DNA of 11,373 nucleotides from Candidatus Latescibacterota bacterium (GTDB lineage: Bacteria > Latescibacterota > MVCY01): the NCBI GenBank assembly GCA_030629295.1, contig DAOVPH010000030.1:1-11373 (forward strand), in the 5' to 3' direction. Numbering within the stretch: the stretch's first letter is position 1; each line of letters opens with the position of its first letter. Below are positions 1-6,958 of the stretch, piece after piece. The notes under the pieces are model-generated. The model saw nothing but the letters and a program-made list of their open reading frames with translations. It had not been told where the DNA came from and made no database searches. A program made the position numbers and the translations under genes.

Positions 1-192
1 GGCCTCACCTTCTATGTAAGAGACAGGGACGACGAAGCCGGAACTGGTGCCCTTTTAGGCTGGCACTGTGAGGACATCTGGACAGATGCTAGCCTGTTCA
101 CCGCCTTTATGGTGCGTCCTGTGTCGGACACCTACGCACTGATGGCCACAGAGCCCTCCACCTGGGGTGGCATAAAGGCAATGTTCAAGTAA
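1..192 (+). CDS. Partial exported CBM9-like protein, C-terminal end only
   Basis: The reading frame is open from base 1 and ends at TAA 190-192, giving the last 63 residues; the 5' part lies outside the window. The end (WTDASLF, then AFMVRPVSDTY and STWGGIKAMFK) matches almost residue for residue the end of the complete gene at 394-1275, so the two are tandem paralogues. The first ~25 residues (GLTFYVRDRDDEAG and onward) correspond to the GLGFSVRDVD stretch of the neighbour but differ at many positions. By analogy with the neighbour this is the last beta-strand region of a secreted CBM9/DOMON-like beta-sandwich. It is followed by its own terminator, so it is probably transcribed separately from the next gene. 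Function is unknown; the paralogy is directly visible. Confidence 0.9.
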   Translation, partial: GLTFYVRDRDDEAGTGALLGWHCEDIWTDASLFTAFMVRPVSDTYALMATEPSTWGGIKAMFK

Positions 193-257
193 ACTGTGGC
201 AAAACGAGGGGGGTTGTATCCACTTGAGGGATTACCCCCCCTCTCTTTTTAGACCGA
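72..257 (+). repeat. Direct repeat copy A: gene 3' end plus terminator
   Basis: This segment is a near-copy of 1155-1339. From base 77 to the end of the T-run at 250 I count 7 substitutions and two short indels against the second copy (roughly 94-95% identity). The match spans coding sequence, stop codon, spacer and terminator, and fades after ACCGA at 253-257. It marks duplication or gene conversion between tandem paralogues. Confidence 0.88.
206..250 (+). terminator. Intrinsic terminator after the partial gene
   Basis: GAGGGGGGT (206-214) pairs with ACCCCCCCTC (234-243), leaving a loop of about 19 nt, and is followed by CTTTTT (245-250). It starts 14 nt after the stop codon. An A-run just before the stem (201-204) means the hairpin could also work on the opposite strand. 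A near-copy occurs at 1289-1332. Confidence 0.88.
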
Positions 258-393
258 GGGATGGGAAAAGCGTTCCGCGGTTTGACGGCGGGAATCCAGT
301 CTGAAGGGAGGTGGTGTCAAAAAGGCACTTTGCGCTTTGAAGGTTTTTAGTTGTGGGAAACATTAACCTTTAAACCTGAAAGGAGTGTGCAAG

Positions 394-1275
394 ATGCGGT
401 ATTTGATAGCCATTCTGAGCATCGCTGCTCTGGTATGCGTAGCTGGTTCTGCTAACGCGTTCACCGGTTATGAATTCTGGGGCTATACAGATCTAGGCTC
501 AGAAACAAATCCCTTTATGCTGTATGCGATCCCAGATGAGTATATTCCCGAAATCAACGGTGACCTCGCTGATGTGGGCTGGATGCCGGAGGGAATGTAT
601 TTCACCCTCGACACTTGCCCAGAGGTGACCGAAGCGATCGCGGAGGGTAACGTGCCCAGGGATAGTTTTGATATGATCGTCTACGGACCTGCCTGGGTGC
701 CGGCGACAAACTCCCTGTACTTCGGTGTGCGCAAGGTGGATGATATCCTCTATGCCCCGCATCCGGACATAACGGCATGCTGGGCGGAGGACTGCCAGCA
801 GTGGTACACCGACCCCAGCGGCGCGGGCGGCAACTACCGCGAGGAGCAGAACTGCAACACCGCCCAGCAGAACTTCTATACCCCCAAAGATGGCGGACAT
901 TTGAGTCACTTTGGCCCGGTCGAGTATGACTGGAGGTTCGAGGCCCCTAACGGTTTCTTTGTCCAGACCTTAGACGAGGCCACCGGCTCCTATGACATGG
1001 AGGTTATGTACAAGCTGTGGGACTGGCTGGATGAGTCTGAAGAGGCGAGCACATTACATATCTTCGAGGTTGACCAGCTCATCGGCCTCGGCTTCTCTGT
1101 GAGAGATGTAGATATTGAAGGGGACGTCAAAAAACGTGCCAACTGGCAATCCGCGGATGTCTGGACAGATGCCAGCCTGTTCCCCGCCTTTATGGTGCGT
1201 CCTGTGTCGGACACCTACGGACTGATGGCCACAGAGCCCTCCACCTGGGGAGGCATAAAGGCAATGTTCAAGTAA
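394..1275 (+). CDS. Exported CBM9/DOMON-like beta-sandwich protein, 293 aa
   Basis: I chose ATG 394 over an in-frame GTG at 385 because AAAGGAG (379-385) overlaps the GTG but sits 8 nt before the ATG. Residues 1-22 form a signal peptide (MRYL start, hydrophobic core, SANA|F cleavage). The mature part has the spaced signatures of carbohydrate-binding module family 9-like domains: PEINGDLADVGW (52-63), like the IDGxLDExxW start; FDMIVYG...SLYFGVRKVDD (92-117); a YDMEVMYKLW strand (200-209); and GLGFSVRDVD (231-240). CBM9 members bind glycans or act as surface-protein modules, but I cannot confirm conserved sugar-binding aromatics. Four Cys residues fall in 119-154 and could form disulfides. There is no catalytic domain and no FlgD-like C-terminus; the protein ends in the paralogue-shared STWGGIKAMFK. 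Residues 34-41 (LGSETNPF) resemble IGSEENPW at the same positions of the protein encoded at 2290. Gene call is firm; the fold is inferred. Confidence 0.88.
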   Translation: MRYLIAILSIAALVCVAGSANAFTGYEFWGYTDLGSETNPFMLYAIPDEYIPEINGDLADVGWMPEGMYFTLDTCPEVTEAIAEGNVPRDSFDMIVYGPAWVPATNSLYFGVRKVDDILYAPHPDITACWAEDCQQWYTDPSGAGGNYREEQNCNTAQQNFYTPKDGGHLSHFGPVEYDWRFEAPNGFFVQTLDEATGSYDMEVMYKLWDWLDESEEASTLHIFEVDQLIGLGFSVRDVDIEGDVKKRANWQSADVWTDASLFPAFMVRPVSDTYGLMATEPSTWGGIKAMFK

Positions 1276-1339
1276 CCTGTGGTAAAACGAGGGGGGGTTG
1301 CATCCACTTGAGGGATTCCCCCCTCTCTTTTTAAACCGA
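1155..1339 (+). repeat. Direct repeat copy B: gene 3' end plus terminator
   Basis: Partner of 72-257. Homology runs through the stop codon and terminator and stops at ACCGA (1335-1339), six bases before the inverted repeat at 1345-1425 begins. The G-run has one more G than copy A and the C-arm lacks two bases, yet the hairpin can still form. Confidence 0.88.
1289..1332 (+). terminator. Intrinsic terminator of the CBM9-like gene
   Basis: GAGGGGGG (1289-1296) pairs with CCCCCCTC (1318-1325), followed by CTTTTT (1327-1332). It lies 13 nt after the stop at 1273-1275 and is the copy of the terminator at 206-250. Despite indels in both arms the stem is intact. Confidence 0.87.
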
Positions 1340-1344
1340 TTCTC

Positions 1345-1425
1345 AACGCAAAGACGCAGAGAAAGAAGATAGTTTTTAATAATCAGATAATTATGTCTCA
1401 TATTTCCTCTCTGCGTCTCTGCGTT
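1345..1425. repeat. Intergenic inverted repeat of 8-bp units (element 1)
   Basis: The left arm begins AACGCAAAGACGCAGAGA (1345-1362). The reverse complement of the right arm (1408-1425) is AACGCAGAGACGCAGAGA, so 17 of 18 positions match. The loop is AT-rich, about 45 nt. Each arm is two tandem 8-mers of type ACGCARAG. There is no coding potential and no T-run typical of a terminator. It occupies most of the gap between the CBM9-like gene and the lipoprotein gene and is related to the element at 6891-6958. It is likely a dispersed non-autonomous repeat (REP/MITE-like), which is inferred. Confidence 0.8.
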
Positions 1426-1482
1426 AGATTTTAGACTTTCTACGAGTCAATTAATAGTGGCCTTTTCCGAAAGGGGTTTCTT

Positions 1483-2205
1483 ATGAAGCAACTGAGCAAA
1501 ATAGGCATCTGGTGCTTAATTGTGGGGCCTCTGACTTTGTTTGGCTGTGGCTATCGCCCCTTCCTGGGCAAGCTGGAGCCGATGCCCAAGGCCAAACAAA
1601 TAGCTGAGACGAGAATATTAGATGATGGCACCGTTCTTTATACTAAGGACAGGCTGGAAATTGGCTTACGCCCCTTAACCGATGAACAACTGAACCGGCA
1701 GTTTCCTCAACAATCCTCCAGCGGACTGCTTTCGGCTAATCCTTACACGTACGCGAACTGGAAGCCTGCGGGGAAGAAGACCACCCCTCAGCGGTTCACT
1801 ATTTTCCTTCTTACTACAAAAAACTACGCTTACCCTAAGGTCAGAGTTGATCCCCTCAATATGGTGATTGTCGCCAAGAATGATCGTAAATACTTACCGT
1901 TGAGTTTTGAACAGTTGAAGGAATATTATGTAAAATATGTAGTTGGTTACGCTGGAAATGCCTACGAGCTCTACGAAGGACGGAAAGATATCTTGCGAAA
2001 GACTCTATATCCTAATGAGCCTGACTACCAGATTATATTTAGCGGCCAAGAACAGAAAGGCTATGTGCTGTTTCCCAAGCTCGACGAGGATGTGCGCAAC
2101 ATAAGTATTCATTTGAAAGATATTGTCCTGCGCTTTGATTCCTGGGATAAGCCAGTAGAGACACTTGATTTAGTATTTCGCTTCGAACGAAAAGGCGGGG
2201 AATAG
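1483..2205 (+). CDS. Outer-membrane-type lipoprotein of unknown family, 240 aa
   Basis: AAGGGG (1471-1476) lies 6 nt before ATG 1483. The N-terminus is a lipoprotein signal: two Lys, a hydrophobic stretch and the lipobox L19-F20-G21-C22, so cleavage and lipidation at Cys22 are expected. Gly at +2 (no Asp retention signal) fits outer-membrane sorting in the Lol scheme, though that rule is calibrated on enterobacteria. The mature protein looks mostly beta: strands near 104-112 (RFTIFLLTT), 118-131 (PKVRVDPLNMVIVA) and 217-236 (IVLRFDSWDKPVETLDL region), with a Tyr-rich helix-like piece around 141-164 (QLKEYYVKYVVGYAGNAYEL). GYVLFPKL (193-200) resembles the strand-turn of periplasmic Ig-like sandwich proteins. 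I do not recognise the family. The gene is separated from the upstream gene by a terminator and a repeat, and lies 84 nt before the next gene, so co-transcription with the 2290 gene is plausible. Confidence 0.88.
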   Translation: MKQLSKIGIWCLIVGPLTLFGCGYRPFLGKLEPMPKAKQIAETRILDDGTVLYTKDRLEIGLRPLTDEQLNRQFPQQSSSGLLSANPYTYANWKPAGKKTTPQRFTIFLLTTKNYAYPKVRVDPLNMVIVAKNDRKYLPLSFEQLKEYYVKYVVGYAGNAYELYEGRKDILRKTLYPNEPDYQIIFSGQEQKGYVLFPKLDEDVRNISIHLKDIVLRFDSWDKPVETLDLVFRFERKGGE

Positions 2206-2222
2206 AGAATAGAAAGATAATT

Positions 2223-2263
2223 GGGAGAAGGAATAAGTTCTGCTTTAGCTAATTCCTATTTCC
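2223..2263. repeat. Weak imperfect inverted repeat in the 2206-2289 gap
   Basis: GGGAGAAGGAATAAG (2223-2237) and the reverse complement of 2249-2263 (GGAAATAGGAATTAG) match at 11 of 15 positions with an 11-nt loop. It is followed by TGTTTTAG, which is too weak a T-run for a confident terminator. It could be a decayed repeat or a leaky attenuator before the 2290 gene; it could also be chance in A/G-rich sequence. Confidence 0.3.
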
Positions 2264-2289
2264 TGTTTTAGAAAAGGGGGGAACCTGAG

Positions 2290-4227
2290 ATGCGAAAGTC
2301 TATTTTGCTCTTTTTTTCTACCATTATATCCCTGCTGTTGCTGCTTTCTGGTCAGAGCAATGTCTTAGCTCAGACGAAGGCCTTCCTGATCGGGAGTGAA
2401 GAGAACCCCTGGAGACAATGGGGCAGCTTCGATCTGGTGGATGACCAGAGCAGGGCTGGATGGATTCAGCCTATAAAGACTACCCGGGATGTGAATATAT
2501 TGCATGACCTTTATACCCAAGGGAGACTGTTTGCGTTAGAAGAGCCCACCGAGTCAGAGTATGAGCCGGGAGACGGGAGAATATGGTCGCCAAATGCTCC
2601 CTTTGTGGAAAACAAGCAGATGGCAGCCCTGTTAGCCGATGGCAAACAGGATACGATTTCCTTTGACTACTTCAACAGACCCGGAAAGAGTAACTACGGT
2701 GTGTGCATATATATTGACCTGGGGGCGCCCTATCCAGTAGATGAGGTATCTTTTTACCCCTTATGTGGAGAGAAACTTCCTTTAAAAGTTCAGCAGGAAC
2801 TGGGCGTTGAGAGTCTCGCTCGGCATGAGGATTGTTATATGAAAGGCTATGCGCTTTGGGCCCACGATGGGGGTACAGAGAACCGAGATGAATGGGGAAA
2901 CCCCGAATACCACTTGTTGGATAACGTGCCGACAAATACAGATCGATGGGTAGTAAACCAGAATTTTTCTCCCCAACATATCCGGTATATAAAATTGCGC
3001 TGCCTCTCTACAATGCCCTTTGAGATCGACCAGATAGAGGTAAGAGGTGAAGGTTATCTCCGGCAGGCGACATTCACCTCCGATATAATTGATTTAGGAG
3101 ACATAGCGAATTTTGGGAGAATTTCGTGGGCGGCAGAGGAAGAGCCCGGTTCCCAGGCGAGGATTTACACCCGTAATGGGAGAGACAAAACTACCAAGAT
3201 CTACTATATGATAAACGAGATTGGTGAACCTGAACCATTGACTGAGGATACCGACGAGAAGAACAGGATAAAATGGGTGAAGCTGCCCGACGACGCCAAA
3301 GGGCCAATAGAGGATGACATCGAGAACTGGACTGTATGGTCCCCTTCCTATGATTTCTCCGGCCAGTCGTTTATTGCCCTCGGCCCTCGTCAGTTTTTCC
3401 GGGTTAAGGTGGTAATGGAAAGCCGGGTGGCTGTCACCAGAGCGTTGATGGACTTGATTTCTGTAGAATATTCCCAACCAACTATGGCCCGCTCGCTCTG
3501 GGGGGAAATCGAGCCCAGAACAGATGTTGACTTAGGAGAAAAATATCTTTTTCGCCACAGAGTAACCCCGGTGATCGGAGATAACGATATCGGGTTTGAT
3601 TGCATCCAAATTAGAACTCCTATTGAGGCTTCGGTGGAAACGGTGAAGATCGGTGGCAATGTGGTTCCTTCGGAAGAATACACCACCTTGAAGGAGAAGA
3701 ATCTGTTGACTGTCCGGCTTTCCAACAGGAGAATAGCCAGTGCTGAAGATACCCTGGAGGTGAGCTTTACCTGCGCAATACTTGCCTTCGGGACCGTCTT
3801 TGAGGGGATAGCCTCTGCAAGTTGGCAGGAAGATCTGTTAGGCCAGCGGGTTGAAGTGCATAGGATGGAAGACCTTTCGGTCAGAGGGGCGGTAGAGTCG
3901 CTGGGCCGGGTTCTGGGAAGCGTGGAGACCTTGCCTAATCCCTTCACGCCCAATGGAGATGGGAAAAATGATACTGTCGTTCTCTCTTTCCGGCTTTTTC
4001 AGATGATAGGAACCGCTCCCCTTCAGGTGGAGATGTACGACCTTTCAGGGAACCGGGTCAAAAAGCTGTTATCCCAAACAGTGAGCAGTGACTATTATGA
4101 GCTGACCTGGGATGGAACGGATGAGGACGGCAAGCTGGTTCCCCCCGGAATCTATGTGTATCAGATATTGCTGGAAGGGGATGCAGAGAAGTTTGTTAAG
4201 AATGGGACAGTTGCAGTAGTTTACTAA
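2290..4227 (+). CDS. Surface protein: discoidin-like domain, beta-sandwiches, FlgD-Ig-like C-terminus, 645 aa
   Basis: AAAAGGGGGG (2272-2281) lies 8 nt before ATG 2290. Residues 1-27 are a signal peptide (MRKS, Leu-rich core, VLA|Q). Domains in order: an N-terminal stretch with IGSEENPWRQW (34-44) and GWIQP (57-61); a discoidin (F5/8 type C)-like domain at about 110-252 (ALLADGKQDT, then YGVCIYIDLGAPYPVDEV); a sandwich starting ATFTSDIIDLGD (~260 onward) up to about 395; a second sandwich containing VKIGG and the ASASWQ strand at about 395-515; and a C-terminal FlgD-Ig/CHU_C-like domain opening with NPFTPNGDGKND (550-561) and ending GTVAVVY. Such C-terminal domains are common on secreted proteins of FCB-group bacteria and in some serve in surface sorting, but the canonical type IX signal is not demonstrated here. 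The discoidin fold commonly binds glycans or other surfaces. No catalytic motif is seen. It is a paralogue of the next gene. Role inferred: extracellular binding or structural protein. Confidence 0.92.
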   Translation: MRKSILLFFSTIISLLLLLSGQSNVLAQTKAFLIGSEENPWRQWGSFDLVDDQSRAGWIQPIKTTRDVNILHDLYTQGRLFALEEPTESEYEPGDGRIWSPNAPFVENKQMAALLADGKQDTISFDYFNRPGKSNYGVCIYIDLGAPYPVDEVSFYPLCGEKLPLKVQQELGVESLARHEDCYMKGYALWAHDGGTENRDEWGNPEYHLLDNVPTNTDRWVVNQNFSPQHIRYIKLRCLSTMPFEIDQIEVRGEGYLRQATFTSDIIDLGDIANFGRISWAAEEEPGSQARIYTRNGRDKTTKIYYMINEIGEPEPLTEDTDEKNRIKWVKLPDDAKGPIEDDIENWTVWSPSYDFSGQSFIALGPRQFFRVKVVMESRVAVTRALMDLISVEYSQPTMARSLWGEIEPRTDVDLGEKYLFRHRVTPVIGDNDIGFDCIQIRTPIEASVETVKIGGNVVPSEEYTTLKEKNLLTVRLSNRRIASAEDTLEVSFTCAILAFGTVFEGIASASWQEDLLGQRVEVHRMEDLSVRGAVESLGRVLGSVETLPNPFTPNGDGKNDTVVLSFRLFQMIGTAPLQVEMYDLSGNRVKKLLSQTVSSDYYELTWDGTDEDGKLVPPGIYVYQILLEGDAEKFVKNGTVAVVY

Positions 4228-4264
4228 AACATCGATCCTACGCCCATAGCCCCGGTAAGGTTTT

Positions 4265-4287
4265 CTCTCGCCAGGCGAGGGTTTTTT
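4265..4287 (+). terminator. Intrinsic terminator / possible attenuator between the two surface-protein genes
   Basis: CTCTCGC (4265-4271) pairs with GCGAGGG (4275-4281), including one T-G pair, around a CAG loop and is followed directly by six Ts (4282-4287). It is 37 nt after the stop of the 645-aa gene. The Shine-Dalgarno of the next gene starts only 17 nt beyond the T-run, so there is no room for a separate promoter downstream. Expression of the next gene therefore needs readthrough or a promoter upstream of this hairpin. Confidence 0.82.
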
Positions 4288-4317
4288 GTACTGGTATTTA
4301 TTATGAGGAACTCAAAA

Positions 4318-6885
4318 ATGAAGAAAGCGTTCGTTAAACCAGGGATTTTAGCAATTTTCGCCTTGTTCACCGTGGCTTCTGCTATAGCTGGTGAATATAC
4401 CATCGGCACAAAAGCGGATTGGGAAGAATGGAGCTACCCCGGCGGAGGAGTGGTGGAGATTACCCCCCACGGATGGGTTGAGGTCAAATCAGTGGAGAAA
4501 GATATCAATGCTTGCTTAGAGGCCCATACCTACACTTATGTATGGCGTGATGGAAAAAAGTACACCGGGGGCATTAGGGGAGCAAAATTAAGATCAAATC
4601 CGTCTGATGCACCCGATGTGATAGACGGTGATACGACCACATTTTGGACCCCCGACCCTGAAGACCCGTTAGACAAATGGGTGATTGAGATCGACCTGGG
4701 CAGGCTGGTGTCGGCGAAGAAGATAAGGCTCATATTTGCAGGAGATAAACAGCCTTTTCCCGAGTTTAAGATATACACTTCGGAGGGTATTGATAAATAC
4801 ATAGGAACCCGATTGAAACTGCTGGATTATGAGCTTGTGATGCAGACAGTAAGGCCCAATACTGAACATATATTCGAGCTTGAGCTTGATCCGGGCAGAG
4901 ACCTTCAGGGCAATCCCCTGGTCGGAAAGTATTTACAATATGTTAAGATATTTTTCACCAAGAAAGTCGCCGACGCTGGGCTGGCAGAGGTCGAGGTAAT
5001 TACTCTGGGAAAAAATATAGCCTTAGGCACACTCGACCGGGGAGGCTGGATAAAATCTGGCAGCCCTACCCCACCCACCAGCAATATCTTTGATGGATTA
5101 GCCTGGACGCACTGGATGTGCTGTCTCTACGGCGACGATTGGCTCCCCAAAGGGTCATGGTTTCTTTGGGACCTGGGTTGTGCCTTCTGGGTTGACACCA
5201 TAAGGATGACCTGTAAGTACAGAGAAATAGTTAGTGCTGACACCTTCTTCGAAGGGTTCAGGATGTATATTTCTGACGGGACCTCGGCTCTTCGCTCTCC
5301 TGCACCCCAGTGGCAGGTAGACGGCAAGGATGTCCTCTGGGAAAGGATAGCCGATGTGAATAACAAGCTAATCCTGCCCCCCCTTCGTAATCACGATTTC
5401 AGATTTTCCCCACCCAAACGGTTGCGATATATCTTCTTACACCATTTCTACGGCACGGGGTATTATGCTACCCGGGGCAACCAGGGTGCTTTTCTATTTG
5501 AGATGCAATTATTTGGCCAGGGAATGGTTCCAGGGGTGACTCTGACCTCTCCCCTAATCGATGTGGGGAAAACTGTGAATCTCACTTCTGTCTCCTGGGA
5601 TGCGGACACTCCTCCGGGGACAAGGATTGAGGTCAGGACAAAGACCGGGGAGAAGGTGAAGGAGCTAACTCGTTATTATGATAAGATGGGCAATGAGATG
5701 ACGGAAGAGATGTATAAAAAAAGACCTCCGTCCCTGCGGGGGCCGGTGGTGACCGACACGGTAGCTGTTGCGGGATACTGGAGCCCCTGGAGTTCCCCTT
5801 ATCTACGCTCAGGAGAGAGGTTCCTTTCTCCCTCCCCCCGAAGGTATCTCCAGCTTGAGGTTAACCTTCTGTCCGAAAACCCAGAGGCGGTTCCATCTCT
5901 GAATTCGGTAACCCTTTCATTTTCTCCGCCCGCTATAAGTACCGTATACAGTGAGATCACAACCTACAAAGTTCCTCAAGCCGGTGTACCTCAAACCTTC
6001 TGCCTTACCCTCAGGATGCCAGAGATAGGAACTATTCATTGGTACAATCGCTGGAACAGGGAAGTTAGCGAAACCCAATGGAATCAATTTTCTGGATCCC
6101 AGCGGGGACGAGTAGTTCAGGTGGTACGTCGTTTTTATGACAAAGAGAACAATGAAATTACAGAAGAAGAATGGCTGTACTTAGATCCTGAGCTGCGGGG
6201 GGAATCTGAGGTAGTGGAGGAGGAGATTACCGGGTTCAACAGGGTGTTGGTTGAAACCCCTTCCCTCGCCAAAAAAGTGGAACTAAAGATCGGGGGAGAA
6301 GAGACAAGCCCTGAGGCGGTAACAACCAACGATGATTCGCTCTTAGTGACACTTCCCAGGTTTTTGTTTACAGAAGAAGACTCGGTAGAGATTCAGTTTG
6401 AGTGTATTCCGTTCCTTAACGCTACACTATTTGAGGCCTTTGTTTCGGGGCTGGCAGGATCCTGGCAGAGAGCAGACCCTGATCCAGCGGTCAAAACTGC
6501 TACCACCGTGGCGCTCCCTGCTCTGGCAGATGAAGAACGACTTATAAGCAATCTGAAGATCGAGCCCAGAACGATAACCCCTGATGGAGACGGCGTTAAT
6601 GATATTATTAATATGAGTTTTACAGTTGTTAAGGTTGCCAAATTCAGACAGGTGAGTGTTGAGATATATGACCTCGGGGGCAATTTAGTGAGAACTCTTT
6701 ACCCGGAACCTGGGAACTACTACGAACGGGAGCTGGGAACTACCTGGAATTACAGAGGAATCACATGGGAGGGAAAAGATAGCTCTGACCACCTGGTTGT
6801 CCCGGGGCTTTATCTCTGTGTGATAAAAGTCAGTGGTGATGCAGGCGTTAAAACGGTGAACAAAACTATCAGTGTGGCTTACTGA
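4318..6885 (+). CDS. Large surface protein: two discoidin domains, repeated motif, FlgD-Ig-like C-terminus, 855 aa
   Basis: I chose ATG 4318, 7 nt after GAGGAA (4305-4310); an in-frame ATG at 4303 would overlap that site and lacks its own. Signal peptide: MKKAFVKPG, hydrophobic core, cleavage near A24. Domains: N-terminal IGTKADWEEW (29-38) and GWVEV; discoidin (F5/8 type C) domain 1 at about 85-230, with VIDGDTTTFWTPD (101-113) and KWVIEIDLG; discoidin domain 2 at about 233-401 (NIALG, then FDG and SWFLWDLG); a sandwich from LTSPLIDVG (~409); further sandwiches to about 735; and a C-terminal FlgD-Ig-like domain from ITPDGDGVND (753-762) to the end. Three copies of a motif of the form YYDKxGNExTEEE...LRG begin at residues 453, 575 and 606. 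It is homologous to the 2290 gene product along most of its length, with an extra discoidin domain. No catalytic residues are seen; a binding or structural extracellular role is inferred. Expression is probably limited by the hairpin upstream. Confidence 0.92.
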   Translation: MKKAFVKPGILAIFALFTVASAIAGEYTIGTKADWEEWSYPGGGVVEITPHGWVEVKSVEKDINACLEAHTYTYVWRDGKKYTGGIRGAKLRSNPSDAPDVIDGDTTTFWTPDPEDPLDKWVIEIDLGRLVSAKKIRLIFAGDKQPFPEFKIYTSEGIDKYIGTRLKLLDYELVMQTVRPNTEHIFELELDPGRDLQGNPLVGKYLQYVKIFFTKKVADAGLAEVEVITLGKNIALGTLDRGGWIKSGSPTPPTSNIFDGLAWTHWMCCLYGDDWLPKGSWFLWDLGCAFWVDTIRMTCKYREIVSADTFFEGFRMYISDGTSALRSPAPQWQVDGKDVLWERIADVNNKLILPPLRNHDFRFSPPKRLRYIFLHHFYGTGYYATRGNQGAFLFEMQLFGQGMVPGVTLTSPLIDVGKTVNLTSVSWDADTPPGTRIEVRTKTGEKVKELTRYYDKMGNEMTEEMYKKRPPSLRGPVVTDTVAVAGYWSPWSSPYLRSGERFLSPSPRRYLQLEVNLLSENPEAVPSLNSVTLSFSPPAISTVYSEITTYKVPQAGVPQTFCLTLRMPEIGTIHWYNRWNREVSETQWNQFSGSQRGRVVQVVRRFYDKENNEITEEEWLYLDPELRGESEVVEEEITGFNRVLVETPSLAKKVELKIGGEETSPEAVTTNDDSLLVTLPRFLFTEEDSVEIQFECIPFLNATLFEAFVSGLAGSWQRADPDPAVKTATTVALPALADEERLISNLKIEPRTITPDGDGVNDIINMSFTVVKVAKFRQVSVEIYDLGGNLVRTLYPEPGNYYERELGTTWNYRGITWEGKDSSDHLVVPGLYLCVIKVSGDAGVKTVNKTISVAY

Positions 6886-6890
6886 GAATA

Positions 6891-6958
6891 TTGGCCACGA
6901 AGACACAAAGAAGCCCAATGCTATTTAATCTTCGTGCCTTGGTGCCTTTGTGGCCCAA
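6891..6958. repeat. Intergenic inverted repeat of 8-bp units (element 2)
   Basis: The left arm TTGGCCACGAAGACACAAAG (6891-6910) faces a right arm (6930-6958) whose reverse complement contains the units CACAAAGG, CACCAAGG and CACGAAG. Over the 16 positions after the GG, 13 match. The left arm shares AAGAC(R)CA(R)AGAA with element 1 at 1345-1425. It starts 5 nt after the stop of the 855-aa gene. It has no T-run after it, so simple intrinsic termination is unlikely. Confidence 0.75.

Noticed and set aside
258..393. Possible repeat remnant (GCGGGAATCCAGT at 287-299) and short leader-peptide start (GTG 311/314 after GGGAGG) upstream of the CBM9-like gene
   Set aside because: The opposite arm of the repeat is too degenerate to pair well (about 7 bp with a bulge). 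The GTG codons sit directly on the Shine-Dalgarno-like stretch, so translation there is implausible. I see no convincing promoter in this gap.
1345..1425. Inverted repeat as an intrinsic terminator or a CRISPR remnant
   Set aside because: A terminator with T-run already lies at 1289-1332. This repeat has a ~45-nt loop and no T-run, and there is only one paired unit with no spacer-repeat periodicity.
3390..3953. Minus-strand open frame of 187 codons within the 645-aa gene
   Set aside because: The + strand here encodes a region homologous to the neighbouring paralogue, which proves the coding strand. The minus frame is Ser/Thr-rich shadow sequence.
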